A stretch of 64,000 bases of DNA from Streptomyces triticagri (GCF_003429565.1 NZ_QUAK01000124.1:21955-85954), one strand, 5' to 3'. Positions 16,730 to 25,388 are shown, counted from the first letter of the stretch. The notes: generated by a model from the sequence alone, not told the origin. A program made the numbers and translations.

Positions 16730-17572
16730 ATGTCTCAGTCCTCCAGTCTCAACGCCGCACGGCTCGCTCTCGGGCAGCGCTTACGCGCGGAACGTCGTGA
16801 AACGGGTATCACCGCACGGGAGTTGGCATCTCGATGCGACTGGCACGAATCAAAGGTCAGTCGCATCGAGAACGGCCGCGCCGCGCCCTCGCCCGCCGAC
16901 ATCGCCACCTGGCTCGCGGCCTGCGGCAAGGAGGAGCTGACCGCGGACCTCGTCGCCCTGGTCCAGGGGATAGACAGCATGTACGTGGAATGGCGCCACA
17001 TGGAGAAGGACGGCCTGCGCAGAGCCCAGGACCAGGCCCTCCCGCTGTGGGAACTGACCTCCCGCTTCAAGGCGTACAGCCAGTGCCTCATCCCCGGTCC
17101 GCTCCAGACCGAGGCCTACACCCGCGCCGTCCTCGCAGGACTGCGCAAGCGGCGCGACCTCACGGACGACGTCGAAGAGGCCGTGCAGTCCCGCATGGAG
17201 CGCCAGAAGGTGTTGCGTGACGGGAGCAAGCAGTACGCGATCCTCCTCGAGGAAGCCGTCCTGCACTACCGCCTCGGCGATCGAGCCCTGATGCTCGGCC
17301 AGCTCAGCCGGCTCATCGAAGCCGCCGGCTTCACCAACGTCAGCCTCGGCATCATCCCGCGCACGGCCGACCGCTCCGGCATGTGGCCCGTCGAGGACTT
17401 CTGGATCTTCGACGACCGGCAGGTCAACGTCGAGAATGTGTCCGCGTACATCACGATCAAGCAGAGCGGCGAACTCGCCCAGTATCAGGACGCGTTCAGC
17501 CGCCTGCAGAGCCTCGCCGTCTACGGCCGCGACGCCTTCGCCCTGATCATGACCGCCCTGCCGGACACGTAG
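16730..17572 (+). CDS. Scr1-family helix-turn-helix transcriptional regulator (XRE/DUF5753)
   Basis: A 280-residue regulator. The XRE helix-turn-helix lies at residues 8-65 (LGQRLRAERRETGITARELA, then WHESKVSRIENG). The DUF5753 C-terminal domain has FKAYSQCLIPGPLQTEAYTRAVL, LLEEAVLHYRLGD and SLGIIPRTADRSGMWPVEDF. Such regulators are abundant in Streptomyces, usually paired with small cytosolic proteins, and influence development and antibiotic production. I start at the ATG before SQSSSLN; upstream codons lack a ribosome binding site. Confidence 0.9.
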   Translation: MSQSSSLNAARLALGQRLRAERRETGITARELASRCDWHESKVSRIENGRAAPSPADIATWLAACGKEELTADLVALVQGIDSMYVEWRHMEKDGLRRAQDQALPLWELTSRFKAYSQCLIPGPLQTEAYTRAVLAGLRKRRDLTDDVEEAVQSRMERQKVLRDGSKQYAILLEEAVLHYRLGDRALMLGQLSRLIEAAGFTNVSLGIIPRTADRSGMWPVEDFWIFDDRQVNVENVSAYITIKQSGELAQYQDAFSRLQSLAVYGRDAFALIMTALPDT

Positions 17573-17634
17573 GCCCAACCGGATCGCACACGTACCCCCC
17601 GACCACCGTCACGTCGTTCAGGCAGGAGCGGCAC

Positions 17635-18198
17635 ATGAGACGCCGCACGACCCCTCGCGAGCCCATCATCGAGGCAGTACCCCCGGAACCGGAACGGTTC
17701 TACAGACAGGGGCCGTTCATCCTCGCCCTGTCGGTGGCCGCGCTGCTCGCCGCCACGCTGGCGCTCGGCAGCCTCGCGGAAGGTGGAGACGACCAGACGT
17801 CGGACGCGTCGGACCCGAAGGACGCCGCCGACCGTGCACGGCAGCACGACACCTTCCTGGACCTGATGGCCCAACAGCCCGGAGTGCAGGGCCGTGTGGC
17901 CGCATCGACCGCCGAGACCGGCCGCCGCGTGCAGGTAACCATCGGTGACCCCGAACACCCCGGCAACCTCCTCACCTACGCATGCTGGGGACCCGGCACC
18001 CTCACCATCGACGTCCGACCAGCACTCGAATCCCGGCCCGGCCACGCCGCACAACGCTGCGACGGCAGCGTCGTCCGCGTCCACACGTCAACTCCCACCC
18101 GAGTGACCCTCACACCGACCACCACCACGACCAGCATCTCCTACGCGCTGTCCGCCACCAAGACGGGAGTGGAAGCCGACGCCCGGTCGTCCGGGTGA
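17635..18198 (+). CDS. Single-pass membrane protein of unknown function
   Basis: A 187-residue protein. Residues 24-46 (GPFILALSVAALLAATLALGS) form one transmembrane segment after a basic N-terminus. The rest is a soluble, probably extracellular, domain containing two cysteines (TYACWGPG and AQRCDGS) that could form a disulfide. The tail is Thr-rich. GGCAGGAG precedes ATG. It follows the Scr1-type regulator by 62 bp, suggesting the same transcript. No family recognised. Confidence 0.65.
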   Translation: MRRRTTPREPIIEAVPPEPERFYRQGPFILALSVAALLAATLALGSLAEGGDDQTSDASDPKDAADRARQHDTFLDLMAQQPGVQGRVAASTAETGRRVQVTIGDPEHPGNLLTYACWGPGTLTIDVRPALESRPGHAAQRCDGSVVRVHTSTPTRVTLTPTTTTTSISYALSATKTGVEADARSSG

Positions 18199-18248
18199 CG
18201 ATGGGCGGGGAGACGAGTTCGGCGAGCTCGGGCAGGGGGGCGGGGCGA

Positions 18249-18485
18249 TCACCGAGTTGAGTACGGCAGGAGTGCCATCTCTCGCGCGTTCTTGATCGCG
18301 GTGGCGATCTGTCGTTGCTGCTGGGCCGATACGCGAGTGACCCGGCGGCTGCGGATCTTGCCGCGGTCGGAGATGAACCTGCGAAGCAGATCGGTGTCCT
18401 TGTAGTCGATGTAGGTGATGCCGGCTGCGTCCAGAGGGTTGGGGCGGGACTTCAGCGGCTTACGTGGGTCGTGACGGCGGGCCAT
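18249..18485 (-). CDS. rpsR: 30S ribosomal protein S18, zinc-independent paralogue
   Basis: A 78-residue S18 ([51 protein letters not shown]). It contains no cysteine, whereas the zinc-binding form carries Cys motifs near its N-terminus. It ends the minus-strand operon L33-L31-COG0523-S18 that starts from the Zur-box promoter at 20153-20181. Such Cys-free copies replace zinc-binding ribosomal proteins under zinc limitation, freeing zinc (established for actinobacteria and Bacillus). Confidence 0.93.
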   Translation of the reverse strand: MARRHDPRKPLKSRPNPLDAAGITYIDYKDTDLLRRFISDRGKIRSRRVTRVSAQQQRQIATAIKNAREMALLPYSTR

Positions 18486-18538
18486 CAAGGGCTCCTTCAG
18501 TAATTCTCCGTCGCTGGGGACGGAGGGGGAGTGGCGAG

Positions 18539-19696
18539 CTAGGACGCAGGATCCAGGAGTGAGTCGAACGCCGCAGGCAGTTGTCTCCAGGCCTGCGGGC
18601 CGGCGGCGTACTCCTCGTCCGTGAGCAAGCAGGACTCGAGCAGTCGCTCCAAGCCGTCGCGGTCGAGGCCCGGCGAGGTGAAGACGAGGTGCTGACAGCA
18701 GTCGCCGTGGACGGGATGCCAGTCGAGTGCGGCGGCTGCCCTGCGCATCGGCGGTACCAGCTCCCAGGCCGCATCGGGCAGCGACGCCAGCCACGGGCCG
18801 GCGTACTCCACGCACAGGGCTCCGCCTGCAGCGTCCCAGGCGAGCAGCGACTCCAGACGGTCGGCGAGCCAGAAGCGTCCGCGACTGCGGACCGCAGCGC
18901 AGCACAGATCCTCCAGTGCTCTGTACAGGCGCTCGGGGTGGAACGGGCGTTGGCGACGCCAGACGAGTGTCGAGACACCCGCTTCCTCCGACTCCTGGGG
19001 CAAGAGCGCACAGGCGGGGTGCTGAGCGGCTGCCGCAGTATCCACGTCGAAGCCGGTGGAGAAGGCGAGTTGGACGAGCTGCTCGCAGTCGATGGCGGGC
19101 ACTCGGCTCGCCGTTGGATGGAGCTGCGCTACGAGGGCTCGATCCTCTTCGTCAGCGTCCGGATTGTCGATGAGGGCGAGTACGGGTGCGTACTCGAGCT
19201 GGCGGGCGAAGGTGTCGCCGACTGTGCGCTCGTCCGTCGAGGCTGCGGCGAGGCCCGCCTCGGAGAGGTCGTCACCGTTGGCGAGATACGGCAGTACAAG
19301 AGCTGGATCAACTGCTGTGATCACGTTCGAAAGGCTGACTCCGTCGCCGTGAGCTGTGACGACTTCGGCCATTGCCTTCGGTTCGACCGAATCCCACAAC
19401 TCGACGACGGCGAGCCGGGTGAGTCCGCTGGCGGCCAGGCGTTCGAGCTCGGGGACGAGGTCTTCGCGCAGGGCGCAGCAAGCGCAGTCGTTGACCAACG
19501 GGGCGTTGTCGCGGGACAGTTCGCCGGCGGCGTCACGGATGGTGCGCTGTACGGTGCCGTCCGCGGCGGTGGCCAGATTGTGGTGAAGAGCGACGCTGCC
19601 GGGGACGGAGTGCAGTAGCTGCTCGACGACCTGTGTGCGGGCGTCGGCGTGGAGTCCTGCGACGATGACGACGGGCAGCGGTGGATTGTCCTTCAT
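18539..19696 (-). CDS. COG0523/CobW-family protein with degenerate GTP-binding motif
   Basis: A 385-residue protein in the zinc-limitation operon. COG0523 G3E GTPases are putative metal chaperones. The signature CxCC is present ([12 protein letters not shown], Cys71-73-74), and the C-terminal CobW domain is seen as [13 protein letters not shown] and [15 protein letters not shown]. However, the Walker A site that should read GxxxxGKT is GLHADART here, and the usual ETxG loop is [11 protein letters not shown] hydrolysis by the standard mechanism is therefore doubtful. Its ATG overlaps the L31 stop (ATGA), implying translational coupling. Confidence 0.85.
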   Translation of the reverse strand: MKDNPPLPVVIVAGLHADARTQVVEQLLHSVPGSVALHHNLATAADGTVQRTIRDAAGELSRDNAPLVNDCACCALREDLVPELERLAASGLTRLAVVELWDSVEPKAMAEVVTAHGDGVSLSNVITAVDPALVLPYLANGDDLSEAGLAAASTDERTVGDTFARQLEYAPVLALIDNPDADEEDRALVAQLHPTASRVPAIDCEQLVQLAFSTGFDVDTAAAAQHPACALLPQESEEAGVSTLVWRRQRPFHPERLYRALEDLCCAAVRSRGRFWLADRLESLLAWDAAGGALCVEYAGPWLASLPDAAWELVPPMRRAAAALDWHPVHGDCCQHLVFTSPGLDRDGLERLLESCLLTDEEYAAGPQAWRQLPAAFDSLLDPAS

Positions 19697-19950
19697 CAGT
19701 TGGCTCCGCGCCGACGGTATCGGCGCTCGAAGCGCTCGACGCGACCGGCAGTGTCCAGGACTCGGGCCGTTCCCGTGTAGAAGGGGTGGCTCACGTTGGA
19801 GATCTCGACGTCGACGACCGGGTAGGTGTTTCCGTCCTCCCATTCGATGGTCTTGTCGCTCGTCATCGTGGAGCGGGTGAGGAACGCGGAGCCGGCGGCC
19901 TTGTCACGGAAGACGACGGGTGCGTACGCGGGGTGGATTCCAGGCTTCAT
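19696..19950 (-). CDS. rpmE2: 50S ribosomal protein L31 type B, zinc-independent
   Basis: An 84-residue type-B L31: [43 protein letters not shown] and a basic tail. It lacks all cysteines, unlike type-A L31 with a CxxC zinc site. Type-B L31 is a classical Zur-controlled zinc-sparing ribosomal protein. Second gene after L33 in the operon; its stop overlaps the COG0523 start. Confidence 0.95.
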   Translation of the reverse strand: MKPGIHPAYAPVVFRDKAAGSAFLTRSTMTSDKTIEWEDGNTYPVVDVEISNVSHPFYTGTARVLDTAGRVERFERRYRRRGAN

Positions 19951-19979
19951 GACGGGTCCTTGGGGTGGGGCGGTTCGAG

Positions 19980-20144
19980 TCAGCGTTCTTCGCGGAAGTC
20001 GACGTGTCGGCGGGCGATCGGGTCGTACTTGCGCAGAACCATGCGGTCGGGGTCGTTCCGGCGGTTCTTGCGAGTGACGTAGGTGTAGCCGGTCCCCGCG
20101 GTCGAGCGGAGCTTGATGGTCGGGCGTAGTTCGTTGCGGGCCAT
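19980..20144 (-). CDS. rpmG: 50S ribosomal protein L33, zinc-independent
   Basis: A 54-residue L33: [40 protein letters not shown] and [14 protein letters not shown]. No cysteines, so it is the zinc-free form. First gene of the minus-strand operon. Its ATG is about 9 bp from a TATAGT -10 element (20153-20158), so its transcript is nearly leaderless. Confidence 0.93.
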   Translation of the reverse strand: MARNELRPTIKLRSTAGTGYTYVTRKNRRNDPDRMVLRKYDPIARRHVDFREER

Positions 20145-20152
20145 GACGAGGT

Positions 20153-20181
20153 ACTATATGGCAATGGTTTCCATTACCAAA
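20153..20181. promoter_or_regulatory. Zur-like box in the divergent rpmG/rpmB promoter
   Basis: A 21-bp inverted repeat at 20159-20179 with arms TGGCAATGG and CCATTACCA around 3 nt, close to the actinobacterial Zur consensus (TGnnAATGnTTnnCATTnnCA). It lies inside a minus-strand promoter: TTGGTA (20175-20180), 16-nt spacer, TATAGT (20153-20158). It separates the two divergent ribosomal protein operons, so one Zur site could control both. Confidence 0.85.
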
Positions 20182-20212
20182 AAGAGCGCAACCTGGAGAG
20201 GTGGAACACGCT

Positions 20213-20449
20213 GTGTCTGCACACTGCCAACTGACCGGAGCGCAGCCGGGCTTCGGCAAGAACATCTCGCACTCGCACCGCCGGACGTCACGCCGCTTCG
20301 ACCCCAACATCCAGCGCAAGCGGTACTGGCTCCCGAGCGAAGGTCGTCATGTGCGACTGACGCTCAGCGCCAGGGCGATCAAGACCGTTGACAGCATCGG
20401 CATCGAGGCGGCCGTGGCTCGTATCCGTGCACGAGGGGGGAAGGTCTGA
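20213..20449 (+). CDS. rpmB: 50S ribosomal protein L28, zinc-independent
   Basis: A 78-residue L28: [57 protein letters not shown]. Only one cysteine remains of the paired zinc site. GTG at 20213 is chosen since family members begin (M)SAHCQLTG; an alternative GTG lies four codons upstream. Its stop overlaps the S14 start (TGATG). Divergent from L33 with the Zur-like box between. Confidence 0.93.
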   Translation: MSAHCQLTGAQPGFGKNISHSHRRTSRRFDPNIQRKRYWLPSEGRHVRLTLSARAIKTVDSIGIEAAVARIRARGGKV

Positions 20450-20754
20450 TGGCGAAGAAGAGCAAGATTGCTCAGAACGAGAAGCGCAAGGTGATCGTCG
20501 AGCGCTACGCGGCGCGGCGGGCCGAGCTGAAGGAGATCATCAGGCGCCCTTCGTCGACGGAGGGTGAGCGAAGGGCCGCCGTCGAGGAGCTGCGCAGGCA
20601 GCCGCGTGACGCCAGTGCGACCCGGGTCCGCAATCGCGACGCCGTGGACGGTCGCCCCCGAGGGCACCTGCGCAAGTTCGGCCTCTCGAGGATTCGCATG
20701 CGTCAGGAGGCGCACGCGGGGCTCCTTCCCGGAGTCACCAAGTCCTCCTGGTGA
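20449..20754 (+). CDS. rpsN: 30S ribosomal protein S14, zinc-independent
   Basis: A 101-residue long-form S14: [66 protein letters not shown]. It has no cysteines, so it is the zinc-free form. Translationally coupled to L28 by a TGATG overlap and followed by a strong terminator. Confidence 0.95.
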   Translation: MAKKSKIAQNEKRKVIVERYAARRAELKEIIRRPSSTEGERRAAVEELRRQPRDASATRVRNRDAVDGRPRGHLRKFGLSRIRMRQEAHAGLLPGVTKSSW

Positions 20755-20773
20755 TCGCTGCAGCCTGAGCGTG

Positions 20774-20812
20774 AAGGGCCGGCCGCCCTCCGGAGTGCGT
20801 GCGGCCGGCCTT
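20774..20812 (+). terminator. Terminator after rpsN
   Basis: A GC-rich stem with left arm AAGGGCCGGCCGC and right arm GCGGCCGGCCTT around a 14-nt loop, 20 bp after the S14 stop. Typical high-GC terminator without a long T tract. Confidence 0.85.
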
Positions 20813-20930
20813 GCGGGCGGTGCCGAACGACAGACGGACATGCGCGTCTGTCGTGGGCACGCAATGCGCGCAGGCTCGTGCAAGACCGAACTGACCCGGC
20901 AGGCGTACGGAGATGAGGAGCCATCAGATC

Positions 20931-21752
20931 ATGGACAAGTACCAGGTGAAGCAGGGAGGAGTGGAAGAGACCGTCCTGATTCCGCTCTACGCCCGAGCCG
21001 TGGAGACTGCCAAGACGGACCCTGCTCTACGCGATCCACGCGCGGTGGAGATGGTCGAAGCCATCGACTACGACTACGCCAAGTTCGACGGTCTGCCCAG
21101 CCTCGGTGGTGCTGTGATGCGTACTGCGTTGTTCGATCACTGGACGAGGGCCTTCCTCGCGGAGCATCCGGACGGCACCGTGATCGAGGTGGGCACAGGC
21201 CTGAACACCCGCTTCGAGCGGACGGACAACGGGCGGGCGCACTGGTACGACCTGGACCTCCCCGACATCATCGAGCTGCGCCGCAGGTTCTTCCACGACA
21301 CCCGGCGCCGGACCATGATCTCGGCATCGGTCACCGATCCGGCGTGGCCCGATCAGGTGGACACCGGCGGCCCGTACCTGATCAGTGCCGAGGCCGTGCT
21401 GGCCTTCCTGTCCGAGGAATCGGTGCGCAGCGTCGTCCAGTTGGTGGCGAACCGCTTCCCGGGAGCCCTGCTGGCCATGGACACCTCGGGAACCGGGATC
21501 GTCGCGGCTCAACAGCAGCACGACGTACTCAGCAAGGTGGACGCTGTCATGAACTGGGCGTGTGACGATCCGTCCGAGGTCGCCGGCTGGCGTCCTGGAG
21601 CCGAGGTGCTCGGCTCGCACACCCTGACGTCGTTGCCGCCCGAGCTCTACGCCGCGCTCCCGGCCGCGTACCGCGCCATTGTCGACGAGCTTGTCCCCCA
21701 GCAGCTGATGCAGGTCGAGCAGTACCGCATGAGTCTGATCCGCCTCCCTTGA
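20931..21752 (+). CDS. Class I SAM-dependent methyltransferase (leucine carboxyl methyltransferase-like)
   Basis: A 273-residue cytoplasmic protein. The SAM-binding loop is VIEVGTGLNTRFERT, followed by HWYDLDLPDIIELRRRFF and YLISAEAVLAFL, the order seen in the PPM1/LCMT-like O-methyltransferase family. Substrate unknown. Start at ATG 20931 (GAGGAG 10 nt upstream) rather than the ATG 18 bp earlier, which has no spaced ribosome binding site. It sits inside the zinc-limitation island but no Zur-like box was noticed before it. Confidence 0.78.
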   Translation: MDKYQVKQGGVEETVLIPLYARAVETAKTDPALRDPRAVEMVEAIDYDYAKFDGLPSLGGAVMRTALFDHWTRAFLAEHPDGTVIEVGTGLNTRFERTDNGRAHWYDLDLPDIIELRRRFFHDTRRRTMISASVTDPAWPDQVDTGGPYLISAEAVLAFLSEESVRSVVQLVANRFPGALLAMDTSGTGIVAAQQQHDVLSKVDAVMNWACDDPSEVAGWRPGAEVLGSHTLTSLPPELYAALPAAYRAIVDELVPQQLMQVEQYRMSLIRLP

Positions 21753-21825
21753 CCGAACCCGCCGTCCTACGCACGCATGTGGCAAGGGCAGCAGCAGAGA
21801 CAGTCCGGGAGCTGAGGTGTGCCTT

Positions 21826-22512
21826 TCAGGCCGGTGGGCGGTCGACGTAGGGGCGCTTCGGCTCCGGGATGCGCTGGAGCGAGTCCACGTTCAGGGCCAC
21901 GGCGGCGCTCGTGGTCCCGAGGGTGCCTGAGGGGTGCCATGTGCCGGTCACCGTCACCCAGGTGTCGGCGGCGGGGGAGTGGATGCCGTGCATCCTGACG
22001 GTGAGGGACTGGGAATCGGCGGCACAGCACGAGACGAGGAGTCGACTCAGGTCCCACGCCCCGTCCGTGCGCGGTGTCACGAATCCTGACAGGACGACGG
22101 TGCGCCCCCGCAGGCTCTGTGCTTCCTCCTGCTGGACGCGGGCGGTGAACTCGGTGAGCGACAGGTGAACGGCCCCGTGCGTCGGCAGCGGGTCGAAGTG
22201 GTCGTAGTCGGCGACGATCTTCGGATTGTTCCGCGCTGCCGTGTACGAGCCGAGGGCGGGCGGCGCCCAGCACAGCAGGGCCAACGCGGGCGGCACCAGG
22301 AGCCAGGCCGTGCGCGGCGGCCCGTGTCCGTCGCCGCGCCCGTCGCGCACCCGACTCAGCGCGGCCGCAAGGATCAGGACCGCACCGGTGACCGCGAGGT
22401 ACGGGCGCAGCGGCTCCTGCACGTAGCGCAGGGCGACGTCGCCGAACAGGGTGATGCGCAGCAGCGCGGCACCGACGAGGAGCAACAGAACGGCGGGTAC
22501 GGGGTGCTTCAC
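21826..22512 (-). CDS. TIGR03943-type putative permease subunit (YcgQ-like)
   Basis: A 228-residue protein with several N-terminal hydrophobic segments (AVLLLLVGAALLRI, LAVTGAVLILAAALS, WLLVPPALALLCWAPPALG) and an extracytoplasmic OB-like domain (FTARVQQEEAQSLRGRTVVL, SGFVTPRTDGAWDLSRLLVS, CCAADSQSL). Partner of the membrane permease encoded just upstream: its GTG start overlaps that gene's stop (GTGA). In Bacillus the homologous pair YcgR/YcgQ is linked to zinc limitation, consistent with its surroundings here. Confidence 0.8.
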   Translation of the reverse strand: MKHPVPAVLLLLVGAALLRITLFGDVALRYVQEPLRPYLAVTGAVLILAAALSRVRDGRGDGHGPPRTAWLLVPPALALLCWAPPALGSYTAARNNPKIVADYDHFDPLPTHGAVHLSLTEFTARVQQEEAQSLRGRTVVLSGFVTPRTDGAWDLSRLLVSCCAADSQSLTVRMHGIHSPAADTWVTVTGTWHPSGTLGTTSAAVALNVDSLQRIPEPKRPYVDRPPA

Positions 22513-23537
22513 AACAGCCACCACCCGGTCACCGCTGCGGAGATGACGGCGACCACGGCGGTGGCAGCCGAGAAGCGCAGGGCGAAGGACTTGCCGAACG
22601 TGCCCGCCTGGAGCGCCATGAGTTTGAGGTCGACCATGGGTCCGACCACCATGAACGCCAGACGTGCGGTGGGGGAGAACCCGGTGAGCGAGGCCGCCAC
22701 GAACGCGTCTGCTTCCGAGCAGACGGCGAGGACGACGGCGAGCAGCGCGAGCACGAGGACGGACAGCCACGGTGAGGTGGACAAGGAGTCCAGGACGGAG
22801 CGGGGGACGAAGACATTGAACGTGGCGGCGGCGAAGGCTCCGAGGACGAGATAGCCGCCGGCATGCAGGAAGTCGTGTTGAAAGCCCTGCCGGAACTCCT
22901 CCCACCGTGAGGCGCCGGGCTGATGGCCGGTGTGGCGCACGGCCGGACGCAGCCACTGGGCCCGCCCGAAGCGGAGCCACAGCCAGCCCATCACGGCAGA
23001 GGTGGCCAGTGAGGCGATGAGCCGGGCCGCCACCATCCGGGGCGATCCGGGAAAGGCGACGGCGGTCGACGTCAGAACGATCGGATTGACCGCAGGCGCC
23101 GAGAGCAGGAAGGCGAACGCGGCCGACGGCGTGACGCCGCGCCGGATGAGGCTGTTGGCCACGGGCACCGAGGCGCACTCACAGCCCGGCAGGGCCACGC
23201 CGGCCACGGAGGCCACCGGCACGGCCAGTGCGGGGCGCCGCGGCAGCAGGCGCTGGAAGACATGGGCCGGGACGAAGGCGGCCACGGCCCCGGAGACCAG
23301 GGTGCCGAGCACCAAGAAGGGCATCGCCTGGACGGTGATGGCGACACAGACGGTCTGCCAGGCCCGTACGTCCGGCCGGGCAAGCCACGCACCGAGTCCC
23401 GTCGCCCAGGCCAGAGCCAGCAGGAGCAGTACGGACAGCGCGCCGACGAGGGGGAGTGACCGCGAGGTGCGCGGCCGGCCGTCGACGGGATCGTCGTGCG
23501 CGAGCGGCGCGGTCGGGACGGTGTCGTCCTGGTGCAC
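22509..23537 (-). CDS. Permease, YraQ/DUF318 (YcgR-like) family
   Basis: A 342-residue membrane protein with 8 or so transmembrane helices. Family motifs: FLVLGTLVSGAVAAFVP, VALPGCECASVPVANSLIRRG (Cys-rich Gly-Cys-Glu-Cys signature), FLLSAPAVNPIVLTSTAVAF, CSEADAFVAASL and MVDLKLMAL. GTG start. Co-transcribed with the TIGR03943 subunit. The upstream 200 bp contain a perfect 17-bp palindrome, three tandem 23-24-bp units and a long inverted repeat. Probable role in metal transport, by context; substrate unproven. Confidence 0.82.
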   Translation of the reverse strand: MHQDDTVPTAPLAHDDPVDGRPRTSRSLPLVGALSVLLLLALAWATGLGAWLARPDVRAWQTVCVAITVQAMPFLVLGTLVSGAVAAFVPAHVFQRLLPRRPALAVPVASVAGVALPGCECASVPVANSLIRRGVTPSAAFAFLLSAPAVNPIVLTSTAVAFPGSPRMVAARLIASLATSAVMGWLWLRFGRAQWLRPAVRHTGHQPGASRWEEFRQGFQHDFLHAGGYLVLGAFAAATFNVFVPRSVLDSLSTSPWLSVLVLALLAVVLAVCSEADAFVAASLTGFSPTARLAFMVVGPMVDLKLMALQAGTFGKSFALRFSAATAVVAVISAAVTGWWLL

Positions 23538-23564
23538 GCCCGCTCCGATCGCTCCGGCCGGTTC

Positions 23565-23581
23565 GACTGAATCCTTCAGTC
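23565..23581. promoter_or_regulatory. Perfect palindrome upstream of the permease operon
   Basis: GACTGAA and TTCAGTC arms around TCC, 28 bp before the permease GTG on the minus strand. It does not match the Zur-like boxes in this window, so it may bind a different repressor. Contiguous with tandem repeats. Confidence 0.6.
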
Positions 23582-23645
23582 CGGCACTGTCTTGTCACTC
23601 AGCCCGGCACTGTCTTTGTCACCCAGTCCGGCACTGTCTTGTCAC
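23576..23645. repeat. 23-24-bp tandem repeat, three copies
   Basis: Three head-to-tail units sharing CCGGCACTGTCTTGTCAC (unit 2 has one extra T). They directly follow the palindrome at 23565 in the divergent promoter region between the permease and oxygenase genes. Confidence 0.9.
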
Positions 23646-23663
23646 CGCGCGGCAGACGGGATA

Positions 23664-23693
23664 CCCGTGTGAGGACACGCGTGCTCACACGGG
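23664..23693. promoter_or_regulatory. 30-bp inverted repeat upstream of the oxygenase gene
   Basis: Arms CCCGTGTGAG and CTCACACGGG surround GACACGCGTG, whose centre CACGCGTG is itself a palindrome. It ends 43 bp before the oxygenase ATG. Could be an operator or a terminator-like hairpin insulating the divergent transcription units. Confidence 0.55.
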
Positions 23694-23736
23694 GTGCCCC
23701 GGGTCTTTCGGCGGTTGCCCTGGCATCGTGAACATC

Positions 23737-24528
23737 ATGGACTCGCACATCAACGGCTCGAGCGCCCGCACTGCATCACCGACCGCAGCTCTGGTTCCCC
23801 CGAGAGTCGATGGTGCCCGCATCGGCAAGGCGCCCGAATTGCTCGCGCAGAGCGGTGCGTTGATCCTCTCCGAGTTCGGAACATCGGCCGATGACCTTGT
23901 GGTGGCCGCCGCTCGCGTACTCGGCAGCCGTCTGCGCGAAGTCTACCCGCTGCGTCTGAGGGCTTCCGAGGGCTCCGGGCCCGTGCATCTGCATGCGGAC
24001 AGCCTGGACTTGGTGGTCGACCGGGCTGGTGTCCTCGAGCGGCGACGTCACCCTGACGAGGACTGTGTTCTCGTCCAGTGCGTGAGGCCGGCCCCTCAGG
24101 GAGGTGATTCCTTTGCCGTCGACGGCTACCGGCTGATCGACGACATCACTGCTGCCGATCCGCTGCTGGGAGAGTTCCTCACCGGTTGCGACGTCGACCT
24201 GTACGGCGGCTGGTCGGGGCTGCGGGGACTTCCTGCTGTGCCCAGAGTTGCCAGACTCGTGGAGTACACGCGGGCTGGTCGGCGCATCGTCCGCAACACC
24301 GACGGCGTCGTGCCGCTGCACAGAGATCCGCGTGCCGCGCACATCCAGGACATGCTCGTCCGGTTCCGTGAGGTGGTCCGCGGCCATGAGCCGCAGCTCC
24401 CGCGCTTTCGCCTGGAGGAAGGAGACATCCTCGTGCTGGACAACTACCGCTCCTGGCACGGCCGCGATGCACACGAAGGTGATCGCGCCGTCCGCATTCT
24501 CACGCTGCGCACCGATGCAGCAGCGTGA
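23737..24528 (+). CDS. TauD/TfdA-like Fe(II)/2-oxoglutarate-dependent dioxygenase
   Basis: A 263-residue cytoplasmic protein. The facial-triad motif HxD is at VHLHADSLDLV (His86, Asp88). The distal His and 2-oxoglutarate-binding Arg are in YRSWHGRDAHEGDRAVRILTLR near the C-terminus (His about 240). Upstream features such as LVLDNYRSWHG fit the TauD/clavaminate-synthase group. It is expected to hydroxylate or oxidise a small molecule; substrate unknown. ATG chosen; an in-frame GTG three codons earlier is possible. Followed by 120 bp without a gene before the convergent zinc ATPase gene. Confidence 0.75.
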   Translation: MDSHINGSSARTASPTAALVPPRVDGARIGKAPELLAQSGALILSEFGTSADDLVVAAARVLGSRLREVYPLRLRASEGSGPVHLHADSLDLVVDRAGVLERRRHPDEDCVLVQCVRPAPQGGDSFAVDGYRLIDDITAADPLLGEFLTGCDVDLYGGWSGLRGLPAVPRVARLVEYTRAGRRIVRNTDGVVPLHRDPRAAHIQDMLVRFREVVRGHEPQLPRFRLEEGDILVLDNYRSWHGRDAHEGDRAVRILTLRTDAAA

Positions 24529-24650
24529 TGTCCGGCTGTTGACCGACTGAGTGTAGAGAGGCCGATCAGACAGCACGTTCCGCTGATCACGGGCCGGCCA
24601 CCCACCTGCACGGCTGGGGTCCTGCCCCTGCTGCGCAGGCTTTTCGTGGG

Positions 24651-25355
24651 TCATGACAGCAGGGCCGGCGCCCCGTCGAGTACTGCGCCGGGTTCGCCTG
24701 CCGCGTCGAGGTGGCCCGCGCGCAGCAGCAGGCAGTGATCTCCGGAGCGGGCGGAGTCGAGGTCGTGGGTGGCCTGGACCACCGTCGTACCGTCTGCGGC
24801 CAAGTCCGCGAGGAGCCGGCTGATGCTCTGCCGCGTCCCGGGATCCAGTCCTGTGCACGGCTCGTCCAGGAGCAGCAGGTCGGACCGCTGCGCCAAGCCC
24901 TGGGCGATGAAGGCGCGTTGACGCTGCCCGCCGGACAGCTCGCCGAGCTGCCGCCCGGCCAGATCTGTGATGCCGAGCCGCTCGAGTGCCTCATCGACGG
25001 TCGAGTGATCGCGTCCGGTGAGCCGCCGCCACAGCCCGCGTTCGCGCCAGCGGGCCATCGCCACGGTCTGCCGCACAGTGAGCGGCAGGGCGTCACTCAC
25101 CGCGCCGCGCTGTGGCACGAATGCCGGTGCGCCGCCGCGGTGGACCACCGTCCCTGCTGTCGGCCTGATCACACCGGCGACGGCGGAGAGCAGCGTGGAC
25201 TTTCCGCTGCCGTTCGCTCCCACCAGCGACGTGACCGCCGACTCGGGTATGTCTGCGGTGACTTGATGCAGGACAGTGCGCCCGTCGTAGCCGGCGCTGA
25301 GGGCGTCGAGGCGGGTGCGGGGTGGCCGGTCGTATGCCGGAGGGAGAGGGCTCAT
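24651..25355 (-). CDS. aztA: Zinc/manganese ABC transporter ATP-binding protein (AztA/ZnuC-like)
   Basis: A 234-residue ABC ATPase. Walker A GANGSGKST, Q-loop FVPQRGAVSDALP, signature LSGGQRQR, Walker B LLLLDEPCTGLDP, H-loop THDL. It powers import through the permease encoded divergently. ATG 25355 is chosen; a TTG at 25379 would put the start inside the Zur-like box. No clear ribosome binding site, so translation may be leaderless. Confidence 0.88.
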   Translation of the reverse strand: MSPLPPAYDRPPRTRLDALSAGYDGRTVLHQVTADIPESAVTSLVGANGSGKSTLLSAVAGVIRPTAGTVVHRGGAPAFVPQRGAVSDALPLTVRQTVAMARWRERGLWRRLTGRDHSTVDEALERLGITDLAGRQLGELSGGQRQRAFIAQGLAQRSDLLLLDEPCTGLDPGTRQSISRLLADLAADGTTVVQATHDLDSARSGDHCLLLRAGHLDAAGEPGAVLDGAPALLS

Positions 25356-25373
25356 GCGGGGTCCAGTCTGTAG

Positions 25374-25388
25374 TGACAATCATTTTCA
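25374..25388. promoter_or_regulatory. Zur-like box in the aztA/aztB divergent promoter
   Basis: TGACAATCATTTTCA, an inverted repeat with one mismatch, matching the core TGAnAATnATTnTCA of actinobacterial Zur sites. A TATAGT -10 element follows at 25390-25395, 9 bp before the aztB ATG, so that transcript is almost leaderless. The same -10 hexamer and layout occur at the rpmG promoter. Confidence 0.85.

Noticed and set aside
23576-23645. Three spaced repeats considered as a CRISPR remnant
   Set aside because: Units are directly adjacent with no spacers and there are no cas genes.
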